This document shows positions 14,954 to 24,017 of a stretch of DNA of 64,000 nucleotides, one piece after another. The first letter of the stretch is position 1. Every line of letters starts with the position of its first letter. Position numbers and translations under genes: made by a program. The notes under the pieces were generated by a model. The model saw only the letters and a list, made by a program, of their open reading frames with translations, did not search any database and was not told the DNA's origin. Origin of the DNA: NVTR01 sp036480115 (GTDB taxonomy: Bacteria > Pseudomonadota > Alphaproteobacteria > Rhodobacterales > Rhodobacteraceae); assembly GCA_965224795.1 (NCBI GenBank), contig CBDDAE010000001.1, positions 682,001 through 746,000 of the forward strand, written 5' to 3'.

Positions 14954-16870
14954 CTAAGTCACTGGCTCAAGACCACCTTTGGGCTTGGGCTTGGGTTTAG
15001 GCTTGGTCTTCGGAATTGCCGTAACCGAAGGGGCGCTGCCTTCATCCGGTTTATCGTCATCGTCATCACGTGATGTCAGCGGCTCACCTTTAATGACCTT
15101 TTTGATGTCATCGCCGGTCAGAGTTTCATATTCCAGCAAGCCCTGGGCCAGACGCTCAAACTCTTTCTTCTTTTTCTTGATGATAGTGAATGCAGTTTTG
15201 TAGCCCTCATCTATCAGCGCCTTCACCTCAGATTCAATCAGCTCTTTCGTTGACGCTGAAACCGACAATCCGCCAGCGCCGTTGCCCATATAGCTTTCAT
15301 GGGCCTGCTGATAATCAATATTACCAACCTTATCAGACATACCCCAGCGCAGCACCATGGCACGCGCCAGGGTGGATGCCTGTTGGATATCGCCAGCGGG
15401 GCCGTTGGACACATCATCTTCACCGTATTTGATGATTTCAGCGGCTTTGCCGGCCATTGTCATAGCCAGTTTTTGCACGCATTCTGATTTATGCCAGTTC
15501 AGCCGATCAATTTCGGGCAAGGAAACCACCATGCCCAAAGCCCCACCACGAGGAATGATCGTCGCCTTATAGACCGGATCGCATTTGGGCAGGGAAATAC
15601 CAACAATGGCATGGCCTGCTTCATGGTAGGCGGTCTTTTCTTTCTGCTCAGGCGTGATGACCATGGATCGGCGTTCAGCCCCCATCATCACTTTGTCCTT
15701 GGCACCTTCCAGATCTTCCATGGTGACAAAGCGCCGCCCAACCCGGGCAGCAGCAAGCGCACTTTCGTTGATCAGATTGGCCAGATCGGCCCCAGAAAAT
15801 CCGGGTGTGCCGCGCGCGATAATGCGCAGATCAACATCCGGCCCAAGCGGAACCTTGCGGGCATGCACCTGCAAAATCTGGTCGCGGCCTTTAATATCCG
15901 GGTTTGGCACCTGAACCTGACGGTCAAAACGACCGGGGCGCAACAGTGCCGGATCCAGCACGTCACTGCGGTTGGTGGCGGCCAGAATGATGACGCCTTC
16001 GTTGGCTTCAAAACCGTCCATTTCCACCAGCAACTGGTTCAACGTCTGTTCGCGTTCATCGTTGCCACCGCCATACCCGGCCCCACGTGATCGGCCCACA
16101 GCGTCAATTTCGTCGATAAACACAATACAGGGCGCGTTCTTTTTCGCCTGTTCAAACATATCGCGCACCCGGCTTGCACCTACTCCGACAAACATTTCCA
16201 CAAAATCAGAGCCGGAGATGTTGAAAAACGGCACCCCGGCCTCACCAGCAATGGCGCGCGCCAGCAGGGTTTTACCGGTTCCGGGGGGGCCAATCAGCAA
16301 CGCACCCTTGGGTATCTGTCCACCAAGGCGCGAAAATTTCTGCGGGTTGCGCAGGAATTCAACGATTTCTTCCAATTCTTCCTTGGCTTCATCAATCCCA
16401 GCCACATCGTCAAAAGTCACGCGACCCTGTTTTTCGGTCAGCAGCTTGGCCCGGCTTTTACCAAAGCCCATGGCCCCGCCTTTGCCGCCGCCTTGCATCC
16501 GGTTCATGAAATAAATCCAAACCCCGATCAGTAACAAAAACGGCAGGAACGTCATGATGATTGAAGACAGGCCAGATTGTTCCTGTGCCCTAGCGTTGAT
16601 TGGAATGTTCTTGTCAATAAGACGACCGGTAAGTTCGGCGTCACGGGGCTGTATGGTAATATATTCCTGCCCGTCAGTTCCGCGAAACATTACATTTTCG
16701 CCGTCCAGCGTAACACTTTGCACCTGACCATCATCCACCAGGTCAATGAACTCGGAAAAAGCAATGGAGCGAGAGCTGATAGAAGACTGCCCGCCGCTAA
16801 AGACATTGAACAACGCCAAAATCAATAAAAACAGAACCACCCAAAAAGCGATATTTCGTGCGTTACCCAA
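14954..16870 (-). CDS. ftsH: ATP-dependent zinc metalloprotease FtsH
   Basis: Membrane-bound AAA protease that degrades misfolded membrane proteins and regulators, 638 residues. A TTG start was chosen because AAGGAG lies 7 bases before it and it yields the usual N-terminus GNARNIAFW; the next upstream ATG would add 16 unconserved residues. Two membrane helices (about 8-25 and 103-121) flank a periplasmic domain. Walker A GPPGTGKT is at 194-201, then IDEIDAVGRSRG and the NQLLVEMDGF pore/SRH region; the zinc site HEAGH is at about 416-420. The C-terminus ends in a Lys-Pro repeat and a short tail. It follows tilS in the same direction and ends at a clear terminator. Confidence 0.97.
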   Translation of the reverse strand: MGNARNIAFWVVLFLLILALFNVFSGGQSSISSRSIAFSEFIDLVDDGQVQSVTLDGENVMFRGTDGQEYITIQPRDAELTGRLIDKNIPINARAQEQSGLSSIIMTFLPFLLLIGVWIYFMNRMQGGGKGGAMGFGKSRAKLLTEKQGRVTFDDVAGIDEAKEELEEIVEFLRNPQKFSRLGGQIPKGALLIGPPGTGKTLLARAIAGEAGVPFFNISGSDFVEMFVGVGASRVRDMFEQAKKNAPCIVFIDEIDAVGRSRGAGYGGGNDEREQTLNQLLVEMDGFEANEGVIILAATNRSDVLDPALLRPGRFDRQVQVPNPDIKGRDQILQVHARKVPLGPDVDLRIIARGTPGFSGADLANLINESALAAARVGRRFVTMEDLEGAKDKVMMGAERRSMVITPEQKEKTAYHEAGHAIVGISLPKCDPVYKATIIPRGGALGMVVSLPEIDRLNWHKSECVQKLAMTMAGKAAEIIKYGEDDVSNGPAGDIQQASTLARAMVLRWGMSDKVGNIDYQQAHESYMGNGAGGLSVSASTKELIESEVKALIDEGYKTAFTIIKKKKKEFERLAQGLLEYETLTGDDIKKVIKGEPLTSRDDDDDKPDEGSAPSVTAIPKTKPKPKPKPKGGLEPVT

Positions 16871-16947
16871 GGCAACTCTCCTTCGTAAAATCGGATCAAT
16901 CCGCTTTAAGCGGCTCACCGTCTAAAATAGGCATGATTTCAGCCAGA

Positions 16948-18198
16948 TCAATGCGATAAAACAGATGTGAACAAATGATTTTCCGGATGGATCAATTCTG
17001 CGCGCCAACCATTGGACAAACCGGCCACAGGAGCGGCAACTAATTGTTGTGATTTCCAGACCGCAGGGGCCGAAACAACAGTGGCCCGGATCAATCCGGT
17101 ATCACGCCAGTTTGGATATAGTTTCAAGCCTTTATCACCAGTTGCCCGGATAGTAATTCCTGCCAGACCGGGCCCTTTTAACCGCCACCGCCCATCCCAA
17201 ATCTCAGATGGCTTTACGACCATTTCAACAACAGCAGCAGGTTCCCGCCCAAATATGACTTGATCCTTTTTAATTGTGACAAGACAGCCATGCAGTGTTG
17301 ATGTTGTATTTTCATTGATTGCCGACAATAGGGCAACCAAACTTGAATGGCGTGGTCCGTAGTGGCTTGTGGAAATCCAACGCAAAATGTGGGCAAGCAC
17401 ACGGCGGCGGGTTTCGTTCGGCAAGTCGAATAACCCTTTTCTTTCAACAACAACCGAACCGGCTTCAACCTTAGAAATAGCTTTTAGCGCGCCTTGGGTA
17501 ACCTGTTGCAAAACTTGGCGAGCCTCTGACATCCGCCCGGCAGTGGCCGCAAAATCGCCTGTTGAAAAACCAAGCGATTGAAAATCCCGGATCAAATTTC
17601 GCGCCTTCACCCTGTCATACTTGGGATCAAGATTACTGGGATCATCCGACCAACCAATAGCTTTTGCGCGTAAATATTCGCGCAATGTTTCGCGCGCCAC
17701 ATCCAACACGGGACGAATCCAACAGACATCACCAACACAACGTCGCAAAGGAATAGCCGACAAGCCATCGACACCCGAACCCCGCAGCAGACGCATCAAC
17801 ACCGTTTCCGCCTGATCGTCCTGTGTATGACCCAATGCGACCGTGCCAATTTCGCGCACACTGGCCCAATCCCCGATCAGCCTATACCTTGCCTGGCGCG
17901 CCTGATCTTGAAAATTTCCGACCTCTTTTCGATTGGTCCAATTTAAAATGTCATGGGAGATGCCCAAAGCCTGACACTGCCGCGCGACCATTTCAGCTTC
18001 CATCGCTGATTCGGGGCGAACCCCATGATCTACCGTGACAGCATGAATTGTGCAGTCTGATTGCGAAGACCAATCCGCCAGCAGGTGCAAAAGGGCGGTT
18101 GAATCGCTGCCCCCTGAAACCGCCACACCCAGCTTTTTAGCCGGTTTACTGGCCAGTTGTGCCGTGAGAAATTCCTTGAAATCTGCCGCCAGAGTCAC
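16948..18198 (-). CDS. tilS: tRNA(Ile)-lysidine synthetase
   Basis: TilS converts C34 of the CAU-anticodon tRNA-Ile to lysidine so that AUA is read as isoleucine. The 416-residue protein has the N-type ATP-pyrophosphatase PP-loop SGGSDS (28-33), the HTQDDQAETVLMRLLRGSG helix and a C-terminal region of lower conservation. It starts with GTG overlapping the cpoB stop by 4 bases (GTGA), so it is translated with the Tol-Pal operon, and ftsH follows about 77 bases downstream. This tol-tilS-ftsH order is common in Rhodobacterales. Confidence 0.94.
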   Translation of the reverse strand: MTLAADFKEFLTAQLASKPAKKLGVAVSGGSDSTALLHLLADWSSQSDCTIHAVTVDHGVRPESAMEAEMVARQCQALGISHDILNWTNRKEVGNFQDQARQARYRLIGDWASVREIGTVALGHTQDDQAETVLMRLLRGSGVDGLSAIPLRRCVGDVCWIRPVLDVARETLREYLRAKAIGWSDDPSNLDPKYDRVKARNLIRDFQSLGFSTGDFAATAGRMSEARQVLQQVTQGALKAISKVEAGSVVVERKGLFDLPNETRRRVLAHILRWISTSHYGPRHSSLVALLSAINENTTSTLHGCLVTIKKDQVIFGREPAAVVEMVVKPSEIWDGRWRLKGPGLAGITIRATGDKGLKLYPNWRDTGLIRATVVSAPAVWKSQQLVAAPVAGLSNGWRAELIHPENHLFTSVLSH

Positions 18199-19019
18199 TG
18201 GCAGTTCAGTTCTTGCATTGCCTCCTGGGCATCAGCAACAACAATGGCCCCGGGAAACCGGACACCAACTTCATGTAGGGAAATACAAGCTTCATTTGCC
18301 TGACCCAGTTCGCCCAAAGCCACCCCTAAACGGTACAGCGCGTTAGGTGCGTGTTTACCACCTGGGGAGCCCGAAAAGCTTTCCAAATAGGCCCGCGCGG
18401 CGTTGGCCGTATCGCTAAGGGCAAACAGGGCTTCCCCGCGATAAAAATGTGCTTCACCGGTCAGGGGGCCACCGGTATAGGTTTCGGTAAAGGCCGAAAA
18501 AGCGACATTTGCATCCGAAAATTCCCCGGCTTCGAAAGCCGCCAGCGCCAAATCAAAATCACTTTGCTCCCCTATAGCCTGCTCTGGCTCATTATTTGGT
18601 TCAGTCGGGATCGGGATCGCAGTCAACTGGTTGTCAATGTCGCCCCCCAAGGTGCTGGTTTCACCCAGCTTACTGACATCGCCGCCCTCAAGTTCCACCA
18701 GTCGAAATTCCAGGTCACCAACCCGGTTGGTACCATCCACCACCACACGGTTGATGCGGTTTTCCAACTGTTCGGTTTTGGCCGTCAAGCGTACAAGCTC
18801 GGCCTCAACCTGATCGACACGTTCAAGCAACGTACCACCGCTTATTCCCGTGCCCACGCCGCCTGTGGTGGACAATTCACGTTTCAGGCGTTGCAGTTCC
18901 ACGAATAGAAATGACAGTTCCTGACGGATATCTGCCAGTGTTTCATCTTGGGCGTGAAGCGGTGAACTGACCAGCAGGGAAAGTGAAAATGCTGCCAAAA
19001 ATCCGATGAAACGCTGCAT
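18195..19019 (-). CDS. cpoB: Cell division coordinator CpoB (YbgF), TolA-binding TPR protein
   Basis: Periplasmic protein that couples peptidoglycan synthesis with Tol-driven outer-membrane constriction. The ATG used follows AGGG by 6 bases; a second ATG six bases earlier is possible. A signal peptide (about 1-23, ending LHAQ) precedes a coiled-coil trimerisation segment (about 25-105, EVDQVEAELVRL-type heptads), an acidic linker and C-terminal TPR repeats (about 150-270). Total 274 residues. It lies 13 bases after pal and overlaps tilS. Confidence 0.92.
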   Translation of the reverse strand: MQRFIGFLAAFSLSLLVSSPLHAQDETLADIRQELSFLFVELQRLKRELSTTGGVGTGISGGTLLERVDQVEAELVRLTAKTEQLENRINRVVVDGTNRVGDLEFRLVELEGGDVSKLGETSTLGGDIDNQLTAIPIPTEPNNEPEQAIGEQSDFDLALAAFEAGEFSDANVAFSAFTETYTGGPLTGEAHFYRGEALFALSDTANAARAYLESFSGSPGGKHAPNALYRLGVALGELGQANEACISLHEVGVRFPGAIVVADAQEAMQELNCQ

Positions 19020-19032
19020 ATTCATCCCTAAC

Positions 19033-19536
19033 CTAGCCAAGACCGCCAGCCGCAACCACAGTCACTGCACGACGGTTTTGGGTGTAACAATTTTCTTCGC
19101 TGCAAATGGCGATTGGGCGTTCTTTGCCAAAAGGTAATGGCTGCAACCGATTAGAGGCAACGCCGCGGCTGACCAGATATTCAATAACTGAATTGGCGCG
19201 CCGTCCACTTAGGGCAAGGTTATAAGCCGACGTGCCTTGCTCATCTGCATGGCCTTCGATCACAGCGGTGAATTCAACATTGTCCATCAGCCAGACCGCT
19301 TGTTGGTCCAACAGTGCCGTTGCTTGCGGGTTTAGCGTATGTTGATCGACAACAAACAAAACCCTATCCCCAATCGATTGCTGGAAATATGCAACGCTTG
19401 TAGGGTCAGACGCCTCGCCTGCCGCGTTTGCACTATCACCACCTAAGCGCCCATTGCCGCCAAAACGATCTGAATTTGAACAGGCAGCCAGAATTATAGC
19501 CGCCACTATCAACAGTAGTTTACTTTTGTTTTTCAT
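19033..19536 (-). CDS. pal: Peptidoglycan-associated lipoprotein Pal
   Basis: Outer-membrane lipoprotein that binds meso-diaminopimelate of peptidoglycan and TolB. The 167-residue protein has a signal peptide ending in LAAC (Cys19), a Gly/Asn/Ser-rich linker and an OmpA-type domain (about 60-165) with VIEGHADEQGTSAYNLALS and RRAVTVV. A 69-base gap separates it from tolB; a GCGCCC/GGGCGC pair at 19586-19606 overlaps the tolB stop codon and could act as a weak attenuator. Confidence 0.96.
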   Translation of the reverse strand: MKNKSKLLLIVAAIILAACSNSDRFGGNGRLGGDSANAAGEASDPTSVAYFQQSIGDRVLFVVDQHTLNPQATALLDQQAVWLMDNVEFTAVIEGHADEQGTSAYNLALSGRRANSVIEYLVSRGVASNRLQPLPFGKERPIAICSEENCYTQNRRAVTVVAAGGLG

Positions 19537-19605
19537 TTGGGTTTTCCCGTTTTACTGCTCATTTTTTCGTAGTCTAACATTGCATGCGCCCATTGGAAAC
19601 GGGCG

Positions 19606-20937
19606 CTATTTTAATAGCGGTGACCAGGCCGGATCAGATCCGGATAGATCAGTTGGTACCCGACGCAGGTTTCGCCCGGTGATATCGACCGAATATAGCG
19701 CACGCGCCCCGGCTTCGCCCCGGCTTTCACGGGTAAACATGATCACCCTACCATTGGGTGCCCAGGTGGGTCCTTCATCCAGAAATGACGCCGTTAGCAG
19801 GCGTTCTTCAGAACCATCGATGCGCATCACACCTATATGAAAGCGGCCATTGGCCTGTTTGGTAAAGGCGATCAAATCACCACGCGGCGACCAAACCGGG
19901 GTGCCGTAACGGCCCTTGCCAAAACTGATCCGCGTGGCTTCGCCGCCATTTGCGCCCATCACATATAACTGCTGCGTCCCGCTGCGATCGCTTTCAAAGA
20001 CAATCCGTCTGCCATCCGGTGAAAACCCGGGCGCGGTTTCGATGGACGGGTTTGAGGTCAGGCGCACCAGCGTCCCGCCATCAACAGAAGTTTTGAAAAT
20101 ATCGGTATTGCCACCCTGTGACAGCGATAAAACAACGGTGCTGCCATCGGGTCCAAAGCGCGGCGCAAATGTCAGGGCTTCCGCCTGCACGTCAAGGGCG
20201 CGGCGTTCAATGGTTCCTACATCCAGTACATTCACCCGTGGAAATCCGCTTTCATAGCTGGTATACAGCACCCGGTCGCCCGTGGGTGAAAACCGCGGTG
20301 CCAGCACGATCGCGCTGGCATCGGTCAAAAACTGAACATTCGCCCCGTCATAATCCATAACCGCCAAACGCTTGGCACGTTGGTTCTTTGGGCCGGTTTC
20401 AGACACAAAAACGATACGGCTGTCAAAATAGCCGCCCTCACCCGTGATCCGGCTATAGACCGCATCCGCCACCTTATGGGCCATGCGTCGCCAACTGTTG
20501 CTAGAGCCACCAAACTGCAACCCGTCGCCAAGCTGAGCGTCTGAAAACACATCAAACACCCGAAATTTCACATTCAACTTGCCGTCGCTGGCCACATTAA
20601 CTGCCCCAGTCACCAACCCCTGGGCATTAATTGCTTTCCAGTCCGAATACTGAACCGGGCTGGAAAAACTGGTGGGTGTCGAAATATACGCCCCTTGCGG
20701 AATTTCGCGAAACAACCCGGTACCGATCAAATCAGCCGCAATCACCCGCGCGATATCTACCGCCAACTGTGACGCGGCCGAATTTTCAGCAATAAAATCA
20801 GGCACAGCAATTGGCAACGGTTCGATCACACCATCAGTAATCTCTATCCGCAATGGGCCCGAGCTTTGCTGAGCGACACTTGGTAAACCCGCCATCACAC
20901 AGGCAACAACCATTACAGCAGTACGAATTATTCTCAT
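19606..20937 (-). CDS. tolB: Tol-Pal system beta-propeller protein TolB
   Basis: Periplasmic TolB links TolA with Pal. The 443-residue protein has a signal peptide (about 1-21, ending VAQ), a small alpha/beta N-terminal domain (about 25-165) and a six-bladed propeller with recurring FSPDGRRIVF, WSPRGDLIAFT and WAPNGRVIMFT strands. It starts with ATG overlapping the tolA stop by 4 bases. Confidence 0.97.
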   Translation of the reverse strand: MRIIRTAVMVVACVMAGLPSVAQQSSGPLRIEITDGVIEPLPIAVPDFIAENSAASQLAVDIARVIAADLIGTGLFREIPQGAYISTPTSFSSPVQYSDWKAINAQGLVTGAVNVASDGKLNVKFRVFDVFSDAQLGDGLQFGGSSNSWRRMAHKVADAVYSRITGEGGYFDSRIVFVSETGPKNQRAKRLAVMDYDGANVQFLTDASAIVLAPRFSPTGDRVLYTSYESGFPRVNVLDVGTIERRALDVQAEALTFAPRFGPDGSTVVLSLSQGGNTDIFKTSVDGGTLVRLTSNPSIETAPGFSPDGRRIVFESDRSGTQQLYVMGANGGEATRISFGKGRYGTPVWSPRGDLIAFTKQANGRFHIGVMRIDGSEERLLTASFLDEGPTWAPNGRVIMFTRESRGEAGARALYSVDITGRNLRRVPTDLSGSDPAWSPLLK

Positions 20938-22022
20938 CTCATCCTCATCCCTTCGGGATTAAACGTCATTTCAATATCCTGCCACTGGGAATATTTCTCC
21001 AGCGGTAAATCAAAGCCTTTGGCCCCACAGCGGATTATCGCCCGCTTCGCAGCTTCAAATGCTCTTTGCGCTGCCGATTCCGTACCGCCAGAAAAAGACA
21101 ACATTTTGATACTCTGGGTGTTTGGATGCCCGTCCTTGCCCATTGAAACCCCCACTATCACCGTGGTGGCCAATGCTTCGCTTGAAAGGGAGCCCACGTT
21201 CCAACATTTGCCAACTGCCACCCGAAAGCCCTCTTTTTCGCTTCCTGTCAATGGCGGTCCGGTTGGGGGCGTTGGGTCCGGGTCTGTGCTGGCCAAGGCT
21301 TCGGCTACTGCATCAGCCACCGGATCACTTTCAACCGTTTCGGGTTGGGCCACTTGAACCGGCGGCGTCGGGCGCGCGGTTGGGCGTGCAGATGCAACCG
21401 GCGCCGCACTCGGGGTTTCGGCTTCGGTCACAATTTCACTGGCAGCTTCTTGCGGGGCTGTTGCCGGGGATTCTTCGGCCACGGTATCCGCTGTTTCATC
21501 TGGCACCACCTCTGGGGCAACGGTATCGGCGATCTCGGTATCAGGTTCGGGTTGCGCTGCCGGGGTTGGTGCTACACGCGGCGCTGGCGCTGGTTGTGGT
21601 GGATCGTCAGTTTGAACAACATCGGGTGGCGTTTCGATGGCGGGTGGTATCGGGACGACCGGTGGTTGATCTATCAGTTCTGGGACAGACTCAGGAACGA
21701 CATTCGGCAAAACCGGGGTTTCATCAGTTTGTGGCGGGGAAACTTCTGGTGGATTTGGCGGCTCTGGTATGTCTTCAACTGTTGGGCTGATCTGCGGCGC
21801 ATCGTCTTCTGCCCCCGGCTCCACGGATTGAGGGGCATCAAACGGCACCGGCGGTGCATCATTTGGCAAGGTCAGGGCAGCAAATTCCTGACTGGAAATC
21901 AGCGACACATCAGACGCCTGCACAGGCAATGGATCACGCGAACTTAGGAAAATTCCGCCAAACAATGCCCACAGGATAAACCCACCATGGCCAATGCCAG
22001 AAATATATGTGCCCCGTGTCAC
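20934..22022 (-). CDS. tolA: TolA, inner-membrane to periplasm energy transducer
   Basis: TolA transmits proton-motive force from TolQR to TolB/Pal. The 362-residue protein begins with GTG. A single N-terminal membrane helix (about 10-28) is followed by a long, low-complexity, Pro/Glu/Thr/Val-rich periplasmic segment (about 45-245) and a C-terminal TonB/TolA-like domain (about 260-362, KCWNVGSLSSEAL, VGVSM, AFEAAKRAI). The middle region is proline-rich, TonB-like, instead of the Ala/Lys-rich helix of enterobacterial TolA. Its identity rests on position between tolR and tolB and on the C-terminal domain. Confidence 0.92.
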   Translation of the reverse strand: MTRGTYISGIGHGGFILWALFGGIFLSSRDPLPVQASDVSLISSQEFAALTLPNDAPPVPFDAPQSVEPGAEDDAPQISPTVEDIPEPPNPPEVSPPQTDETPVLPNVVPESVPELIDQPPVVPIPPAIETPPDVVQTDDPPQPAPAPRVAPTPAAQPEPDTEIADTVAPEVVPDETADTVAEESPATAPQEAASEIVTEAETPSAAPVASARPTARPTPPVQVAQPETVESDPVADAVAEALASTDPDPTPPTGPPLTGSEKEGFRVAVGKCWNVGSLSSEALATTVIVGVSMGKDGHPNTQSIKMLSFSGGTESAAQRAFEAAKRAIIRCGAKGFDLPLEKYSQWQDIEMTFNPEGMRMR

Positions 22023-22033
22023 CCGCGGCCACC

Positions 22034-22504
22034 CTATCCGTCCGAGCCATCAAAACTGGGCCCGCCGGAATCTGTCACCAGGCCTATGTCACGAAAACCC
22101 CCGGCATTTAGCGCGCCCATAACCTGCATCACGCGCTCATAGGGAATTGCACCATCGGCACGCAGAAATATCTTGTTGTCAGATCGCTCCAACGCGATGG
22201 CCCGCAATTTGCCAATAAGCACGTCGGGCTCGGTTTCTGTTGTCTGTATTAGCAACCGTCCATCGACCGTCAAAGTAACGGTAAGTGGCTCTTCTTGCTC
22301 AGATGAAAGCGCCGTGGCGGCCGTTTCAGGCAATTTCACCGGCACGCCAACCGTCATCAGCGGCGCCGCCACCATAAAAATAATCAAAAGCACCAACATC
22401 ACATCGACAAACGGGGTGATGTTGATTTCAGACATGACATGCGAATTACGCCGACGTCGTCCCCGACGCCCACTGCCACCGCGTTGTATGACACCGCCCG
22501 CCAT
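22034..22504 (-). CDS. tolR: Proton channel subunit TolR (ExbD family)
   Basis: Inner-membrane ExbD/TolR protein, 156 residues. An Arg-rich cytoplasmic tail (about 8-20) precedes the single membrane helix with the proton-relay aspartate Asp34 in ITPFVDVML; a periplasmic domain with DGRLLIQTTE and FLRADGAIPYERVM follows. It works with TolQ to harvest the proton gradient. It lies 11 bases from tolA and 1 base from tolQ. Confidence 0.96.
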   Translation of the reverse strand: MAGGVIQRGGSGRRGRRRRNSHVMSEINITPFVDVMLVLLIIFMVAAPLMTVGVPVKLPETAATALSSEQEEPLTVTLTVDGRLLIQTTETEPDVLIGKLRAIALERSDNKIFLRADGAIPYERVMQVMGALNAGGFRDIGLVTDSGGPSFDGSDG

Positions 22505-22505
22505 A

Positions 22506-23201
22506 TCAGCTGTCCATCTGTCGGCTTAGGATCGTGGCGAATTCATCGGCAAATGCCTCATACCCAGATACGATCCGATCACTGTCGGATGAGAGCTTGT
22601 TATAAAACACCACCGCTGGAATTGCCGCCAATAGCCCCATTCCTGTGGCCAGCAATGCCTCGGCAATGCCGGGGGCCACAACGGCCAGATTAGTGCTTTG
22701 TTGGGTGGCAATGTCTTCAAAGGCGTTCTTGATGCCCCAAACCGTGCCAAACAACCCAACAAATGGCGCGGTAGACCCCACCGTTGCCAAAAATGACAAC
22801 CCGCCATTCATTTCTTCAACTTCCTTGGCAATGGCGACGTCCATTGACCTGTCAATACGGGCCTGCCCTCCGGCGATCAGACCACCATCTTCGCGGTGGC
22901 TTCGCCGCCATTCAAGCATACCAGCTGCAAATATCCTGTCAGAGGGGCCTGACGGGTCAGCACCGATCTGATCATACAATTCATCCAGTGGTTCACCAGA
23001 CCAAAACGACGTGTCAAAACTGGACGAAGCCGCCCGCGCCTTGCGGTAATTGATGTGCTTTTGAATGATGATTGCCCAGGACCAAAAAGAGGCAATGATC
23101 AAGATGATCAGCACCAGCTTGACGGTCAAAGTTGCGCGTAAAAACAGCGCTAAAAAAGAGAAATCAATCTCCCGCGCCAATGCAAGGGTTTCAGTTTCCA
23201 T
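22506..23201 (-). CDS. tolQ: Proton channel subunit TolQ (MotA/ExbB family)
   Basis: Inner-membrane protein of 231 residues that forms the stator-like channel with TolR. Three membrane helices are visible (about 18-42, 135-158 and 170-195), with the conserved FLATVGSTAPFVGLFGTVWGI and a threonine/glycine-rich third helix (EALLATGMGLLAAIPAVVFYN). It is the first gene of the tolQRAB-pal-cpoB run, 114 bases downstream of ybgC. Confidence 0.97.
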   Translation of the reverse strand: METETLALAREIDFSFLALFLRATLTVKLVLIILIIASFWSWAIIIQKHINYRKARAASSSFDTSFWSGEPLDELYDQIGADPSGPSDRIFAAGMLEWRRSHREDGGLIAGGQARIDRSMDVAIAKEVEEMNGGLSFLATVGSTAPFVGLFGTVWGIKNAFEDIATQQSTNLAVVAPGIAEALLATGMGLLAAIPAVVFYNKLSSDSDRIVSGYEAFADEFATILSRQMDS

Positions 23202-23315
23202 TTTACCTGCTCATTTGTTGGCCGTTCTTTGGCGGCTCTGATTGCCATGCAAGCTATCCGATGTTTTTAGGGAATGCCAACACAAGCCCGTTATCAACGG
23301 CCAATTCTTGCAGTT

Positions 23316-23705
23316 TCACTGAAATTCTGAGCGAATATTTGCTGGCAATCGTGCCGGGCGCCCGTTCGCGCGCAGTGCCACCAATGTTACTGAGGACGAA
23401 AACAAAGTTTCCGCACCGCGCTTCACAACTTGCAGTAAAACCAAACGCGCCCCGGTAATTGCCTTTGGTTGGGTGAAAACCGTCAATTGATCATCAAACT
23501 TCGCGGGTTGAAGATAATCCGCTTCCACCCGGCGCACGGCAAAAACAATGTCGTGCTTTTCCTTTAGTTCAACCTGATCAAAACCCAGGTCCCGTATAAA
23601 TTCGGTGCGCGCGCGTTCTATGAATTTCAGGTAATTCGCATAGTAAACTATCCCGGCCAGATCGGTGTCTTCATAATAGACCCGCAATTCAAACCGATGT
23701 TCCAT
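23316..23705 (-). CDS. ybgC: YbgC-type acyl-CoA thioesterase
   Basis: Hot-dog fold thioesterase of the Tol-Pal cluster, 129 residues from the ATG that follows GGGGAAG; a GTG 45 bases upstream would add an unconserved tail. The catalytic signature YEDTDLAGIVYYANYL is present (Asp13/Asp15), followed by the FIERARTEFIRDLGF helix. E. coli YbgC hydrolyses acyl-CoA thioesters and associates with phospholipid-synthesis enzymes. It heads the tol operon, 114 bases before tolQ. Confidence 0.93.
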   Translation of the reverse strand: MEHRFELRVYYEDTDLAGIVYYANYLKFIERARTEFIRDLGFDQVELKEKHDIVFAVRRVEADYLQPAKFDDQLTVFTQPKAITGARLVLLQVVKRGAETLFSSSVTLVALRANGRPARLPANIRSEFQ

Positions 23706-23813
23706 GGCTTCCCCAACCCGCTGTTTGCCGCTTTCCCCTTGATAAGGCACGCTTTACAATTGTTTCCAACCCAAAATTGATTTTGCCCATATTGAGCGTT
23801 AGGATTTGAATTG

Positions 23814-24017
23814 ATGAAACCAAGAATTCTCTTAATCCTAATCGGCCTGCTGGGCGTTGCCTGTAGAGTTGCTTTTAGCGTCATCGGCTCAACCATCGAT
23901 GCAGACGGCGTTATGCATGAAGCATTTTTCTTGCTGCCAGTCTCGTATCTGCTAATTTTGGTGGGGTTTGGCGGGTACTTTTTAACACTGTTGATTGCCA
24001 AATCCAAACAGGATTAA
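23814..24017 (+). CDS. Small two-helix membrane protein, DUF3955-like
   Basis: Membrane protein of 67 residues with two hydrophobic helices (about 4-24 and 42-62) and between them a short acidic turn, STIDADGVMHEAFFLLPVSY. The pattern D-x-D-G-x-x-x-E-x-F-F-L-L-P resembles DUF3955 as I remember it; the function is unknown. AGGA precedes the ATG. It is the only plus-strand gene between ybgC and the DUF1127 pair, and its stop overlaps the stop of the convergent neighbour in a shared TTAA. Confidence 0.6.
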   Translation: MKPRILLILIGLLGVACRVAFSVIGSTIDADGVMHEAFFLLPVSYLLILVGFGGYFLTLLIAKSKQD

